Shown here piece by piece: positions 44,227 through 59,841 of a stretch of DNA of 64,000 bases. The notes beneath the pieces are model-generated. The model had not been told where the DNA came from, ran no database searches, and was given only the letters and a program-made list of their open reading frames with translations. Numbering within the stretch: position 1 is the first letter of the stretch; the number at the start of each line of letters is the position of its first letter. The translations under genes and the position numbers were made by a program. Origin of the DNA: Semisulcospira habei (taxonomy: Eukaryota; Mollusca; Gastropoda; Semisulcospiridae); contig BTPG01000004.1 of assembly GCA_036245525.1 (NCBI GenBank), positions 232,703,313-232,767,312 of the forward strand. Direction: 5' to 3'.

Positions 44227-45561
44227 ACTTTTGCTCTTTGGGTATTATAACGCTAAGATATAACGTTGGACACATTGAAAACAAAGAAAGAAAGAATCTA
44301 CACTACTCACAATAAGCAAAGGACCACCCTGAAAGTGGTCCTGATTTCAAACAAGCGCAGAAGTCTGTCCCCAAAATTCCACGGCAAAATCTGACAGGCA
44401 AGATTTCATGATTGTGTCGTGAATCTTTTGCGCAAGACAGTAGACATAAACTACAGTATTTTCCCCAAAATCCCACCACGCAATCTTAAAATCTGACAAA
44501 GTTGTGTTTATTTTAATCATGCAACCTTTCAGGGTTCATAGCATATAATATAACAAAACGAGAGCTTTCTTCCGGCCTTTGGTCAGTATTGGACTCTCCC
44601 TAACAGGGGATCACGAGTTGCGGCGCGCGAGTTTGTTACGATTGTGGTTGTGTTATCCTGTGAGAGCATACATGTGTTATTCGTAGGTAACGATCCGATG
44701 TTTATTTGAGCTATCACGGTTACGATTCACGTGCCTGTTTAGTAAGATTTTCTTTTGTTCGTGAGTAGAGCCGATTTCGTTTTGTTAAGTTTAGTCCGGA
44801 ACGTTCTAGAAAGGTCGCACTGTCTAGTGACATCGTAAGTGTCACGTCGGTTAGTTGGCTACACTTCGCGACATTTTTCGCTACTTTTTGTTTTCCTGTG
44901 CGCGTGTATTGAGCAGCCTTTATTTTGTTTTGGGAATGTTCTCGTACCTTTTTGAGCTTTCATGGGACGTGGTGATAGGGATACCATACTTTTATGTGTC
45001 TTCATTATATTTTACAATTTAGAGTTGAAGTTAGCAGCCGAGTTTTTGTAGCCTGTTATAGTTCTCTGGAAAGTTTATTTTAATGAGCTTCAGCTGCGTG
45101 TTTCGTTCTGATTGGTTGCGTTGTATGATTTCTGTAGACGATTCTGGAATTTGATAGTATTTATAAGGAGGGTGCTGGGAAAGCCCGTTCGTACATTGTC
45201 TTGCTTTGTCAGTTGTAGAGACACGTAGTTTATTGCGAGAGTCGCTGTGTATGAGAAACTTTGTGTCGCAGTGTGGACATTGCAGAAGAGACTTTGTATC
45301 AGTATTTGTGCATTTGGAATTGCACTGTGTGGAGATCGCATCGCTGAATTAAATATTGTTGGAACTGTTACTCCAGTATTGTCTACATCCTTAAGCCACG
45401 TGTGACGGATTGCAGCTGAACGAGGTTTATTTTTAAAAAACCCTACGTGAGTGTGTCTGGTGTAGTTTTCATTTCTACGACCAAAATTCCACCACGTAAC
45501 AGAGTTACTTGCGTTCTTTGCGGCGCACGAGTTAGCACGCCCTTCTAGCATATATAAAACT

Positions 45562-45717
45562 GTAACCCTTTCATGTGCCAGATGCAAGAGACAAAGAACC
45601 TCATGACCTCCCCGGCCCCGCAGGTTGGATTCCTGTTCCTGGGGCAGGTGAATTTGTTAGGCACTGAACAGGCCGTGGTTTTTGAAAGACAGCTTTGTCC
45701 GGCAGTGAAAGGGTTAA
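45562..45717. mobile_element. TTAA-type element, short (copy 2)
   Basis: Counterpart of 1355-1510, with the same termini and single degenerate arm. Confidence 0.55.
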
Positions 45718-46078
45718 TTTACACGAACTTTACTTTACAATGCTGTTTCATTTCCTGATCCACCGTGACTTGGGAAATCACCCGATCACCCCCATTCAGA
45801 ACTCGCTCCAGTTTTTGTCGTGCAGGCGAATTGCCGCCATCCAATTTGGATCATATTCAATTCAGGATGTAAATACCGCCCATCTCTGAGATAGCAAGAG
45901 GCACAGGGGCTCATGAGAATCTATGCCTCTTGAAGATGCAAGTTGGCATACTCAAGGACCGCGGTCGTTCTTATAATTTGCCTACAGAATTTTCGGATGC
46001 TGGGCACTGGGGCGGTTAATGAATATTGACAAAAATGAAGGATTACATATTGCCGGCTTGAAATCAATGTCTGTTGGT

Positions 46079-46127
46079 CTGTGATTTGGGACCTTACGGC
46101 TGTAGGTCGTAAGGTCCCAAATCACAG
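46079..46127. repeat. Family C hairpin (copy 2)
   Basis: Counterpart of 1872-1920. Arms still perfectly paired. Confidence 0.85.
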
Positions 46128-46667
46128 GCCTGCGCTGCATTGATTATCGCTGCGCAGGTTATCGCTGGAACATGAAATCATTGGCAAGAACAGCGAATGC
46201 CCATTCAGGAGGGGGAAAAAAGCTGAACGGAGCTTTTTTGTTTTAATTTATAAAAGGCATTTGGTTGCAATTTCCAAATGCAGTGACTAATAATTGATAA
46301 AGACAATTTGGATAATAATCGCTGCGGGATAATGCCCTGACCTTAGGACCCTCCATATTATCTGAACTCAGTGCTAGAAATGAACCATTTTATATATTGA
46401 TGAACAAAAATCAAGAAAAATTAATATACTCTTAGGCTACAGACATTCAGAAGAGAATATTTCGATCTGAATAATCAAAAGAGAAAATGTGATATTGCGA
46501 GATAGAGAGATGTTTGGAAAATTGATCCTTGAAATTGACACTGCAAACTTTTAGAGGTTTACCTTCGCCCAACAGAACGCCTAAACGCTATTCGAGCGAT
46601 GGACTTTGACTTTTCGATGGAGGCTTTGATTTTTCGACCTTTAGGTCTGCCGGCAACGTTATACTCG

Positions 46668-46735
46668 TGTGCTGGTCTGTGATTTTGGACCATACGGCTC
46701 TAGAGCCGTAAGGTCCAAAACCACAGACCAGCACA
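46668..46735. repeat. Family C hairpin (copy 2)
   Basis: Counterpart of 2461-2528, with the same two mismatches, so these predate the macro-duplication. Confidence 0.88.
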
Positions 46736-47373
46736 CTTTTTTTCTACCCGTAAGATCAACGGATCACAGACAAGCTAGCATACATGCACTGACCTAGGAA
46801 CTGACGGGAATGACGTCTATGTCAGCCTTCCCACGTAGGGTCCCATGCTAAACTCCTTCGGCAAGATGCCGCTCATGGATCCGCAATTGGCACAGATCAT
46901 CATCAGCCCTTCAGACTACAGTGGTTCGTGAAGATCTGCCTCTTGTAGACAATCGTACACTTTACACCGGTGTCCCTCACGTCGAGAGAAGCGTTCACTT
47001 GAACAGATTCTATCTATATACGCTGGCGAAACTGCACCAACAAAGCGCACCGCTTCCAACGGACAGAGACTTACCATAACCGCAGTTGTTGGTGGGAATC
47101 CGCACCGCTTGTGTGTATAGATCTTCCACATTTTACACCCTCAAAAGGAGGTAGTCGATCGACGGAAGTTGAAATCTTTAGATATACGTCTGCGCGGCCA
47201 TGTCGGCTGTCGATAGCTCCGTGACTTAAAGCGCCACCTAACGGCTTCCCAGAGGCGACGACCAGCCCATAGCGGAGTGAAGGCTTCAATTTCCTATCGA
47301 CTTTTTTTTAAAAAACTCCTTCTCTGCCAGTGGTTGCAGACTGTTTCTGAAAACTTCCTTAACCCTTGTCATT

Positions 47374-47640
47374 CGGAATACACCAGTGTGGGAAGTTAGT
47401 TTAACTAAAATAGCTCAAGGGTAGTGCCAGAATAGCATGGCGCCTCTAGGAATACACCAGTGTGTGAAGTAAGTTTAACTAAAATAGCTCAAGGGTAGTG
47501 CCAGAATAGCATGGCGCCTCTAGGAATACACCAGTGTGTGAAGTTAGTTTAACTAAAATAGCTCAAGGGTAGTGCCAGAATAGCATGGCGCCTCTAGGAA
47601 TACACAGTGTGTGAAGTAAGTTTAACTAAAATAGCTCAAG
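47374..47640. repeat. 74-bp array, truncated (copy 2)
   Basis: Three full units and a fourth (the acacagtg variant, last in both copies) cut off after gctcaag. The single right arm, the next TTAA-type element and the GT microsatellite are missing. The join carries 17 bases (gcacccgattccagaac) with no source nearby. Confidence 0.9.
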
Positions 47641-47814
47641 GCACCCGATTCCAGAACCTGAGGTATGCTCTGTATAAATCAGAGAATTATGGCCGGATCG
47701 GTCCCTTTACTGCCAGTGGACAGGAACTGTGATTTAGAAAACATTGTCAATTCTACATCAAATATCTCTAGCGGTCAAAACAACATGGATAGAAAGTTGT
47801 TTCAGCAAAATGTA

Positions 47815-47880
47815 TAGATCCTCATGAGCCCCCGCAACTGCGGGGGCTCATGAGGATCTATACATTTTGCAGATGAGTTT
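47815..47880. repeat. Perfect family A palindrome (copy 2)
   Basis: Counterpart of 4404-4469, identical in sequence and still perfectly paired. Confidence 0.95.
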
Positions 47881-47934
47881 ATTTTATTTTCGTCAGTGAA
47901 AGGATTTAACTTTTACCGTAATTTTGCAAAGAAG

Positions 47935-50097
<2,163 letters not shown>

Positions 50098-50338
50098 TTG
50101 GCAGTCACCTTTTTGGTCTGGATTGATTTTTTCGTAATTTTGCAGAGTTCTTCCAAGAAGGCATCAAGCCCCAAAAAGTGAACGGTTATTGCACTGCTGC
50201 GAAGCGATCGCCAAGTCGTGAATTCTCAAGCGGGAATGCAATAACAAGGGCCTAGGGGTGACTGCTAGCGCTTTGTATGCCAGTATGTACCCACTTCATA
50301 TTTTTCCCCCCTTCTTTTACACATGTACTGATATAGAA

Positions 50339-50487
50339 AAATAAGAATAAGAATAAGAATAAGAGTATTTTATTATCTCGAAAAGAGAAATTCGGTTGTG
50401 GTACATTTATAACAAACAGTACAAACAAGACATGAAAACATTATAACATAATTATGAACATTTTTTATATTGTATAAGAAGCAAATT
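50339..50487 (-). mobile_element. LINE 3' end, minus strand (copy 2)
   Basis: Counterpart of 6932-7080, with the same ataagaataaga run and attttattatctcg. Confidence 0.5.
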
Positions 50488-50495
50488 AATTATTC

Positions 50496-51523
50496 ATGAG
50501 CTTGCTCGATATACTGTCCTTCCCGAAAAGCCTTGCGGCCATGGCAAAGTTGTTGATGGATTCTCGAGCCAGGGTCTTACGAATAAACACAACATACTGT
50601 TCTGCCCTGCAGCACATCACGTCCTGCTTCGCAGACGCTGCCCAGCTCTTTGTACTCGAGGTCAGTCTAAAAAAGACAGAGGTCCTCCATCAGCCGGCAC
50701 CCAAGACAGTGTATCGCCCTCCTCACATCACCATTGGCGAGTCTGAACTAAAGTAAGTGCACCATTTTACTTACCTTGGCTGCATTATCACGTCGGACGC
50801 CAAGCTGGACAAGGAGCTCGACAGCAGGCTGGCAAAAGCAAACAGCGCTTTCGGGCGACTTTTCAAGCGGGTGTGGCACAATCAACAGCTGAAAACAGGC
50901 ACCAAGATCAGCGTAGAGCTGTGGTCCTCACTACCCTGCTGTATGGTTCCGAGTCCTGGGCCCTCTACCGCAGCCAACTACGACTCCTCGAACGCTTCCA
51001 CCAGCGCTGCCTGCGCACCATCCTGGGCATTCACTGGAGTGACTATGTCACCAACGTCGAGGTCCTTGAACAGGCTGAAACTGTGAGCATCGAGGCTTTG
51101 CTGCTGCGGACACAGCTCTGCTGGGCGGGGCATGTCTCCAGGATGGAGGATCATCGCCTACCAAAGATCACCCTGTTCGGCGAGCTTGCTACTGGACACC
51201 GTGACAGAGGGGCACCAAAGAAGAGATACAAAGACTGTCTTAAGAAGTCACTTAGTGCCTGCCAAATCGACCACCACCAGTGGTCTTCGCTTGCTGGGGA
51301 CCGTGACACCTGGCGCTCCACCATTTACAAGGCAGCTGTCTCCTTTGAGGACTCTCGCAGAGCTAGCCTTAAGGACAAGCGGCTCAGGAGAAAAAACAGA
51401 GATGCCGCAACTCAGAACCCTGGCCATACCTCCCCCTGCAGCCACTGCGGTCGAATCTGCCTGTCCCGGATTGGCCTCCGCAGCCACGAACAAGCCTGCA
51501 GACATCGTGGGCAACTCCTATAA
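50496..51523 (+). pseudogene. LINE reverse transcriptase C-terminus, frameshifted and with a stop (copy 2)
   Basis: Counterpart of 7089-8116, with the same frameshift between the LKTGTKISV and AVVLTTLLYGSESWAL parts. In addition, a C-to-A change at 50755 turns a serine codon into TAA (50754-50756), so this copy has one more lesion than copy 1. A few other substitutions are seen, such as SRMED for SRIED. The domains are otherwise the same: LEVSLKKTEVL, the WAGHVSR motif and CSHCGRICLSRIGLRSH. Confidence 0.82.
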
Positions 51524-52209
51524 AATCTTCGTTCGCGAAGTCAAGCCAAGAGACTGTTCTGCTGCAACACTAACGCATCCTTTTCGACTATGACAACGTT
51601 AACACTTGGATTAATTTTAAACTTGCCGTTCTTCACCAATGCCAAAGATATTTCTGGTCCGTGAACGTGTCGCTGCCATCGTGTGCTCCGGCACTCGCAT
51701 AGATCGTGGAAACCCGTAAAAAAACGATACAAAGAGTACAAAAAGCTAAAGTCGCTAACCTATAACTTGAAACCTTCATTGTTTTAGATATGTAACGCAC
51801 ACTAGAGTCGCGAAACGCAACATTCCAAGCTAAAAAAAATCCACCGAAACTGTATTAGCGTAGGAGGCAGACGGAACAGCCAAACGCTCAAAATCACTCA
51901 ACACAGTTATCTCCCTTGCGTCAACAAAACTGTCGTCTGCTTCACATAGCACCTATAGTGGAGTCATGTTTTCTTGTTTGTTCGCTACTATTTTTTTCTT
52001 TTTCAAGTTATTATCCACATTGATGCTATGGGTGTTCCATTGCTAATCTTTGCTTATGAATTAAACTGAATTAAAATAAAAACAATTTTGTTAGTATGCA
52101 TATGTTTTGTTTTAGTGTGCATGATAGTCTCGGTATGCAAACCTAAAATGGTCGCACAGAGTGTAGGGCACGAAGTGAAGGTAAAGTTTTGTTTTGGACT
52201 GGGTACATA

Positions 52210-52385
52210 CATTATATTGAGCAGCAATTTGCTTGATATAGTGCCGAAAACAGACAGATGTGCTTACTTAACCCGATCAAAATGTCCTCTTCGTACGACT
52301 CGGACATTTTGATTCGGGCCTCGTAATCACATCTGCCTGTTATCGGCACTATATCAAGTAAAATGCTGCTCAATAGAATATAATA
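52210..52385. repeat. Large imperfect foldback (copy 2)
   Basis: Counterpart of 8803-8978. Confidence 0.8.
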
Positions 52386-52538
52386 ATGATCAAAACTAAA
52401 AACGCCTTTCGGCATAAAACAATGGCCAAAAATGTGCATTTCCTCATACACAGGACGAAACCGCACTGAGGATTCCAAAACGAACATCAATGTAAGAAGA
52501 ATTTTTAATCAGTCCGAAAAAAATAGTTATGTCACTCG

Positions 52539-53021
52539 TTCATAATTTCTTTGTTTTGGGCGGCTGTTTCAGACGTTCATAATTTCTTTATGTTTTGGGC
52601 GGCTGTTTCAGACGTTCATGTTTTGGGCGGCTGTTTCAGACGTTCATAATTTCTTTATGTTTTGGGCGGCTGTTTCAGACGTTCATAATTTCTTTATGTT
52701 TTGGGCGGCTGTTTCAGACGTTCATGTTTTGGGCGGCTGTTTCAGACGTTCATAATTTCTTTATGTTTTGGGCGGCTGTTTCAGACGTTCATAATTTCTT
52801 TATGTTTTGGGCGCCTGTTTCAGACGTTCATAATTTCTTTATGTTTTGGGCGCCTGTTTCAGACGTTCATAATTTCTTTATGTTTTGGGCGCCTGTTTCA
52901 GACGTTCATAATTTCTTTATGTTTTGGGCGCCTGTTTCAGACGTTCATAATTTCTTTATGTTTTGGGCGCCTGTTTCAGACGTTCATAATTTCTTTATGT
53001 TTTGGGCGCCTGTTTCAGACG
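52539..53021. repeat. 39-bp array (copy 2), about 13 units
   Basis: The same unit as 9132-9469 but longer. The tcggac variant of copy 1 is missing and a block with the shortened gttcatgttttgggcgg junction is duplicated. Confidence 0.94.
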
Positions 53022-53059
53022 TTCTGAACAACCACCAAACACATTATTTTGTTGCAGTG

Positions 53060-54115
53060 GAAATATGTAAACTGTTGAGAGGAGACAAAATGAGTTAATG
53101 GATGAAATATGTAAACTGTTGAGAGGAGACAAAATGAGTTAATGGATGAAATATGTAAACTGTTGAGAGGAGACAAAATGAGCTAATGGATGAAATATGT
53201 AAACTGTTGAGAGGAGACAAAATGAGTTAATGGATGAAATATGTAAACTGTTGAGAGGAGACAAAATGAGCTAATGGATGAAATATGTAAACTGTTGAGA
53301 GGAGACAAAATGAGTTAATGGATGAAATATGTAAACTGTTGAGAGGAGACAAAATGAGTTAATGGATGAAATATGTAAACTGTTGAGAGGAGACAAAATG
53401 AGTTAATGGATGAAATATGTAAACTGTTGAGAGGAGACAAAATGAGCTAATGGATGAAATATGTAAACTGTTGAGAGGAGACAAAATGAGTTAATGGATG
53501 AAATATGTAAACTGTTGAGAGGAGACAAAATGAGTTAATGGATGAAATATGTAAACTGTTGAGAGGAGACAAAATGAGTTAATGGATGAAATATGTAAAC
53601 TGTTGAGAGGAGACAAAATGAGTTAATGGATGAAATATGTAAACTGTTGAGAGGAGACAAAATGAGTTAATGGATGAAATATGTAAACTGTTGAGAGGAG
53701 ACAAAATGAGTTAATGGATGAAATATGTAAACTGTTGACAGGAGACAAAATGAGTTAATGGATGAAATATGTAAACTGTTGAGAGGAGACAAAATGAGTT
53801 AATGGATGAAATATGTAAACTGTTGAGAGGAGACAAAATGAGCTAATGGATGAAATATGTAAACTGTTGAGAGGAGACAAAATGAGTTAATGGATGAAAT
53901 ATGTAAACTGTTGAGAGGAGACAAAATGAGTTAATGGATGAAATATGTAAACTGTTGAGAGGAGACAAAATGAGCTAATGGATGAAATATGTAAACTGTT
54001 GAGAGGAGACAAAATGAGCTAATGGATGAAATATGTAAACTGTTGAGAGGAGACAAAATGAGCTAATGGATGAAATATGTAAACTGTTGAGAGGAGACAA
54101 AATGAGCTAATGGAT
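53060..54115. repeat. 44-bp array (copy 2), 24 units
   Basis: Three more units than 9508-10431, with a different order of the gagct/gagtt variants. Confidence 0.96.
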
Positions 54116-54139
54116 GCTGCTAGTTTTTAAACATATTCC

Positions 54140-54352
54140 TTAACTCATTCAGCCCGACGGTCGTATTTCCCAAATTTTGCAGGCGTCATCTAATGGCTAT
54201 GCACAGTTGCAGGAGATGGATGGACCATGGTTATTCAAGGGCAGTGCCAGATTAGCTTGGCGCCGACAGGCGCCGAGCTAATCTGGCACTACCCTTGAAT
54301 TATCATGGTCGATCCTTCTCCTGCTGTAGTGCGTCAGGACTGAATGGGTTAA
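54140..54352. mobile_element. TTAA-bounded element with family B palindrome (copy 2)
   Basis: Counterpart of 10456-10668, TTAA at both ends, same length. Confidence 0.8.
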
Positions 54353-54564
54353 ACAGTTCCATTAAAAAAATACGAATCTATTTCCAGGAAGTCTAGAGCC
54401 AAGCCGAAAGCTATATGCGTTTGACGTCCAATTTGATTCCTGTTCGGATTACGGAGAACGACACTATAGCCAGTTAAACGTGACTGAAAGCATCACTAGA
54501 ACCAAAGAATTGAATCAGTCCTGAATCGAGTTTGCTGCGCTGATTTCGTGAACACCTTACAGCT

Positions 54565-54859
54565 GCAAGAGCGACAGATACTCATGAGTCCCCACAGACT
54601 GCGGGGACACATGCGAATCTAAACATCTTGTTTGTAATCCGTTTATTTCTGTTTTCATAAAAAAGACGAGGCCATTTTACGCTTAAATTGTGTGGTCTGA
54701 GGTACCACTGCGATGCTATTTCAACACCAACTGAATACCTATCGGCTCTCCTCCATCTGAGGAACAGACATAAATCGACAGACTGTAATATCAGCAAGAA
54801 GTATAGATTCTCATGAGCCCCTGCGACTATTGGGGCGTATGAGGATCTATGTTTTTTGC
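54565..54859. repeat. Two family A hairpins (copy 2)
   Basis: Counterparts of 10876-10942 and 11091-11156. Between them copy 2 has extra bases (gaggccattttacgctt) after the aaaaaagac stretch. Confidence 0.7.
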
Positions 54860-55416
54860 AGACGGAACGGGCGATCTCAGAAACTATGGTTTGCACGTAT
54901 GAGCTTTTGTGTGCTTGGTTTGGGAGCTGCGACCTTGGCGTTTAGGTCAACGGAAGGGCCATGGGTTGATCAAGAACGACAACTACGTGCCCAGGAACGA
55001 TAACAAGGCTGGATTAGAGGGCCCTCGAAAGTGTCCGGCGAAATCAAAGAAAGCCCACCCTCGTATTTTTCTCACTTTACGTGAAAGGCACATCGATAGT
55101 ACTTTCTTTGTGTTTAACCCTAACACTGCCGGGGCAAGGCGAAGGCTCAACCCACCTGCACGAGACATAAATCCTCATGAGCCGGGGGTTCTTTCTCCGG
55201 GTACTCAGGTTCTTCCACCCCCTCTACTTTGGTACCGGTTTCAGGCCAGTTTATAAATTTCACATACAAGCGATCAACATTTCCGTAACTTCAGTAGCTG
55301 AGCTGACCCTTCGCACCACGTGAATGTCCTGTGTTTATCTTGTACTGTGTTTGTCTTCAGAGTGAATGCGTGTGTGTCACGTGAGCGTGCGTGTTGGGGT
55401 TCAGTTCGCATCGCTT

Positions 55417-56755
55417 TGAGCCAATTCGCCGAATTGAAGAAAGCGCCTATATAATAACCGTTATTATTATAATATTATATGAGCCCATTCGCCGAATTGG
55501 GAAAAAGCGCCTATATAATAACCGTTATTATTATAATATTATATGAGCCCATTCGCTGAACTGGGAAAAAGCGCCTATATAATAACCGGTATTATTATAA
55601 TATTATATGAGCCCATTCGCCGAATTGGGGAAAAAGCGCCTATATAATAACCGGTATTATTATAATATTATATGAGCCCATTCGCTGATTGGGAAAAAGC
55701 GCCTATATAATAACCGGTATTATTATAATATTATATGAGCCCATTCGCCGAATTGGGAAAAAGCGCCTATATAATAACCGTTATTATTATAATATTATAT
55801 GAGCCCATTCGCTGAACTGGGAAAAAGCGCCTATATAATAACCGGTATTATTATAATATTATATGAGCCCATTCGCCGAATTGGGAAAAAGCGCCTATAT
55901 ACTAACCGGTATTATTATAATATTATATGAGCCCATTCGCCGAATTGGGAAAAAGCGCCTATATAATAACCAGTATTATTATAATATTATATGAGCCCAT
56001 TCGCCGAATTGGGAAAAAGCGCCTATATAATAACCGGTATTATTATAATATTATATGAGCCCATTCGCCGAATTGGGAAAAAGCGCCTATATAATAACCG
56101 GTATTATTATAATATTATATGAGCCCATTCGCTGAATTGGGAAAAAGCGCCTATATAATAAACGGTATTATTATAATATTATATGAGCCCATTCGCCGAA
56201 TTGGGAAAAAGCGCCTATATAATAACCGGTATTATTATAATATTATATGAGCCCATTCGCTGAACTGGGAAAAAGCGCCTATATAATAACCGGTATTATT
56301 ATAATATTATATGAGCCCATTCGCCGAATTGGGAAAAAGTGCCTATATAATAACCGGTATTATTATAATATATGAGCCCATTCGCCGAATTGGGAAAAAG
56401 CGCCTATATAATAACCGGTATTATTATAATATTATATGAGCCCATTCGCGGAATTGGGAAAAAGCGCCTATATAATAACCGTTATTATTATAATATTATA
56501 TGAGCCCATTCGCCGAATTGGGAAAAAGCGCTATATAATAACCGGTATTATTATAATATTATATGAGCCCATTCGCCGAATTGGGAAAAAGCGCCTATAT
56601 AATAACCGGTATTATTATAATATTATATGAGCCCATTCGTAGAATTGGGAAAAGCGCCTATATAATAACCGGTATTATTATAATGTATGAGCCCATTCGC
56701 CGAATTGGGAAAAAGCGCCTATATAATAACCAGTATTATTATAATATGATATGAG
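55417..56755. repeat. 64-bp AT-rich satellite (copy 2), about 21 units
   Basis: The order of variants matches about one higher-order block plus the end units of copy 1. The difference of 5172 bp is close to five higher-order blocks. Confidence 0.95.
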
Positions 56756-56771
56756 CCCCGCGAATGCGGAT

Positions 56772-57155
56772 GCAGTGACTCATGAGGGTTGTCTCTTACG
56801 TCCTTTGTTCTTTATGCGGAATTATTAACTTGGTCCCAGACTCATGAGGGTTGTCTCTTACGTCCTTTGTTCTTTATGTCCAATTATTAACTTGGTCCCA
56901 GATTCATGAGGGTTGTCTCTTACGTCCTTTGTTCTTTATGCCGAATTATTAACTTGGTCCCAGACTCACGAGGGTTGTCTCTTACGTCCTTTGTTCTTTA
57001 TGCCGAATTATTAACATGGTCCCAGATTCATGAGGGTTGTCTCTTACGTCCTTTGTTCTTTATGCCGAATTATTAACTTGGTCCCAGATTCATGAGGGTT
57101 GTCTCTTACGTCCTTTGTTCTTTATGCCGAATTATTAACTTGGTCCCAGATTCAT
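56772..57155. repeat. 62-bp array (copy 2), six units
   Basis: Counterpart of 18239-18625 with the same number and order of variants. Confidence 0.9.
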
Positions 57156-57568
57156 TGTGTCCAGTTTTTTCCACGTGACTGAATGTCGATCAGACTGAAG
57201 TGGTGCTGACGGACAGACTGGGAAATTCGTGATCACTGGCCGCGAAAGGGTTAAGTGAGTAATCGCCAGCTTCGATTGCCCAAGATGACTAATTCTGAGA
57301 GAAAATAATCTGATCCTGTGACAGTAAGAAGAAAAAGATTTTCAATTCATTATTTGAGAATGTCATGCATTTCGCATCTTAAGTTCCCTTTCTGCGCCAA
57401 ACTGTGCCAAAATGAGTTTTTTTTTTAAAAAAGAAGCTCTATACAAGTGGACAAATGCAAATTAAAATCGACCGTGAACATCTGCGACTGTACAGGGAAA
57501 TTCTGCCCCAGGACCGAAATCCCCAAATTTTGAAGTTGCCCTCTGAAGGACTGTATTACAATTCTAGA

Positions 57569-57662
57569 GACAGATCGAGCATGATAGTTCAAGGGTGGTG
57601 TCGGAATAGCTTGGCGCCCATATTCTGGGACCACCTTTGAACTATCAAGATAGATCCATTTC
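57569..57662. repeat. Family B hairpin, degenerate (copy 2)
   Basis: Counterpart of 19038-19131. Confidence 0.7.
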
Positions 57663-57991
57663 CTGCTGTGGTGTATCGGGGCCGAGTGAGTTCAGGCAAA
57701 ACTGTTTGACCTTAAAGAGCGCTGATCTAGCCGGAAAACCTAAACTGTAAATGAACCGATCCCTCCCTTTATCAGACGGGTCAAATCTCATTATTGCCAG
57801 TGTCCAAATGATGTAGTTACCGCGACGGCTCTTGTGGCGGAAAAGGGAGGAAAATTCAGTTTTCTCATGAAACATTCGACATTCAATAACACACAAACCT
57901 CTTCACTCTCCAGCTGATAGACTTCTCCAAACATCACAATGGACGTTTCATGTTTACCCGATTCTGTCCCGACGCACCAAAGCAAGATATG

Positions 57992-58065
57992 GATTGACCA
58001 TGATAGTTCAAAGGTGGTGCCAGAATAGCTATTCTGGCATCACCCTTGAACTATCATGGTTGATC
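57992..58065. repeat. Family B hairpin without loop (copy 2)
   Basis: Counterpart of 19565-19638. The preceding 104-bp segment is single here (57832-57935). Confidence 0.85.
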
Positions 58066-58217
58066 TGTCTCCTGAGTTGTAATGCAGTCCTGAGAGACAA
58101 CTCAAAAATGTGGGTATTACGTACCTGGGACACAATGGGTTCAATGATAGAGTAATTAATTAGCCAGTGACTTCATTACTTAGCAAATTAGCAAGACGGG
58201 TCTTGGTTGTACATTAT

Positions 58218-58767
58218 TTAACCCGTCTGCTGTCGGTAGTTCTTTTTTGTCGAACACTGGATTTTCCTGCATGCATTACCTCGACGTAAAACGCCACTGG
58301 CTGCTACTAAAATGCAAGGCAAAAGACACGGCGATGGCAACACGGAAGAGGACGCCCACGTGGTGAAGTCTATGTAAAATGTAGGGTCGATTCAATCAAC
58401 ACCCACGCACCATGGTATCGAACCCCTTGCGAGAGACGATTGACGGACGGACACCTACGCTGAAGATGGACAGGACTACCTCTTCGCTCAATGCCTCCAC
58501 TGGCCAGGAAAGCTTTACACGTCTACTTTTCGAGTGTCCTTAACCAGAAACAACACCCTGGGTTTAACTTGTTCAGAGTCAGCTGACCCAGATTGTGCTT
58601 CTGCAGTCTTCGTTGGTCCAACACCAAAAAGCCATAAAGAAAATGGTGTCAGCAAGGGGTATAGATCCTCATGAGCCCACGAAACTGCGGTAAGTTAGTG
58701 CAACTGCGGGGGCTGATGAGGACCTATGCCTCTTGCAGGTGGGTGGTGCTCACAGTGAACGGGTTAA
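58218..58767. mobile_element. TTAA-bounded element with family A hairpin (copy 2)
   Basis: Counterpart of 19791-20315. Copy 2 has extra interior sequence (acttttcgagtgtccttaac region near 58530) and lacks part of the 3' segment (ttttctcgg). Confidence 0.72.
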
Positions 58768-58790
58768 GGAACAAGCGAGTTCTCGCTTCT

Positions 58791-59191
58791 ATAACCCCTT
58801 CCCTGCCAACCTACGTCCATTTTATTTCTGAAACAAACTGACCGACTGAAAGCCACGACTGTCCAGAGAACATGGACACAAACTGGTCTCAGCAAGAGGC
58901 ATAGATCCTCATCAGCCCCCGCAAGAGGCATAGATCCTCATCAGCCCATAGATCCTCATCAGCCCCCGCAAGAGGCATAGATCCTCATCAGCCCCCGCAA
59001 GAGGCATAGATCCTCATCAGCCCATAGATCCTCATCAGCCCCCGCAACAGGCATAGATCCTCATCAGCCCCTGCAAGAGGCATAGATCCTCATCAGCCCC
59101 CGCAGTCTGCGGGGGGGGGGGGAGGGCTCATGAGAATCTATGCCTCTTGCAGTTGGGTGACGTTCACTTTTCTCGGCAGTGAAGGGGTTAA
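58791..59191. mobile_element. TTAA-type element with short arm array (copy 2)
   Basis: Counterpart of 20339-22332 with about six full and two partial left arms (58892-59104) instead of about 62. All arms are of the ggcatag type. Confidence 0.75.
58892..59104. repeat. 29-bp arm array (copy 2), about 8 arms
   Basis: Units gcaagaggcatagatcctca, then tcagccccc, with two partial units starting catagatcctc. A single right arm follows after a G run. Confidence 0.94.
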
Positions 59192-59246
59192 AGGTCTACT
59201 CTCTAACCAAAATGACAGTCGCTGTTTAAAGCGGCCTGCTCTGCTC

Positions 59247-59818
59247 AGGTGGACTGAGTTGAAGAATATAGCCGATGAAGTGTCCTTGCCACCAGAAGAA
59301 TTAAGCCGTCAGGTAGACGGAGTTGAAGAATATAGCCGATGAAGTGTCCTTGCCACCAGAAGAATTAAGCCGTCAGGTAGACGGAGTTGAAGAATATAGC
59401 CGATGAAGTGTCCTTGCCACCAGAAGAATTAAGCCGTCAGGTGGACGGAGTTGAAGAATATAGCCGATGAAGTGTCCTTGCCACCAGAAGAATTAAGCCG
59501 TCAGGTAGACGGAGTTGAAGAATATAGCCGATGAAGTGTCCTTGCCACCAGAAGAATTAAGCCGTCAGGTGGACGGAGTTGAAGAATATAGCCGATGAAG
59601 TGTCCTTGCCACCAGAAGAATTAAGCCGTCAGGTAGACGGAGTTGAAGAATATAGCCGATGAAGTGTCCTTGCCACCAGAAGAATTAAGCCGTCAGGTGG
59701 ACGGAGTTGAAGAATATAGCCGATGAAGTGTCCTTGCCACCAGAAGAATTAAGCCGTCAGGTGGACGGAGTTGAAGAATATAGCCGATGAAGTGTCCTTG
59801 CCACCAGAAGAATTAAGC
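59247..59818. repeat. 64-bp array (copy 2), nine units
   Basis: Counterpart of 22388-22897. Alternating caggtagacgg and caggtggacgg units, a variant absent from copy 1. Confidence 0.94.
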
Positions 59819-59841
59819 CTTCAAGTTCACTGGTGTACGTT

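Larger units (their letters stand above)
55114..57254. mobile_element. Candidate TTAA-type element hosting arrays (copy 2)
   Basis: Counterpart of 11411-18723, 5.2 kb shorter because the 64-bp array has about 81 fewer units. Confidence 0.42.
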
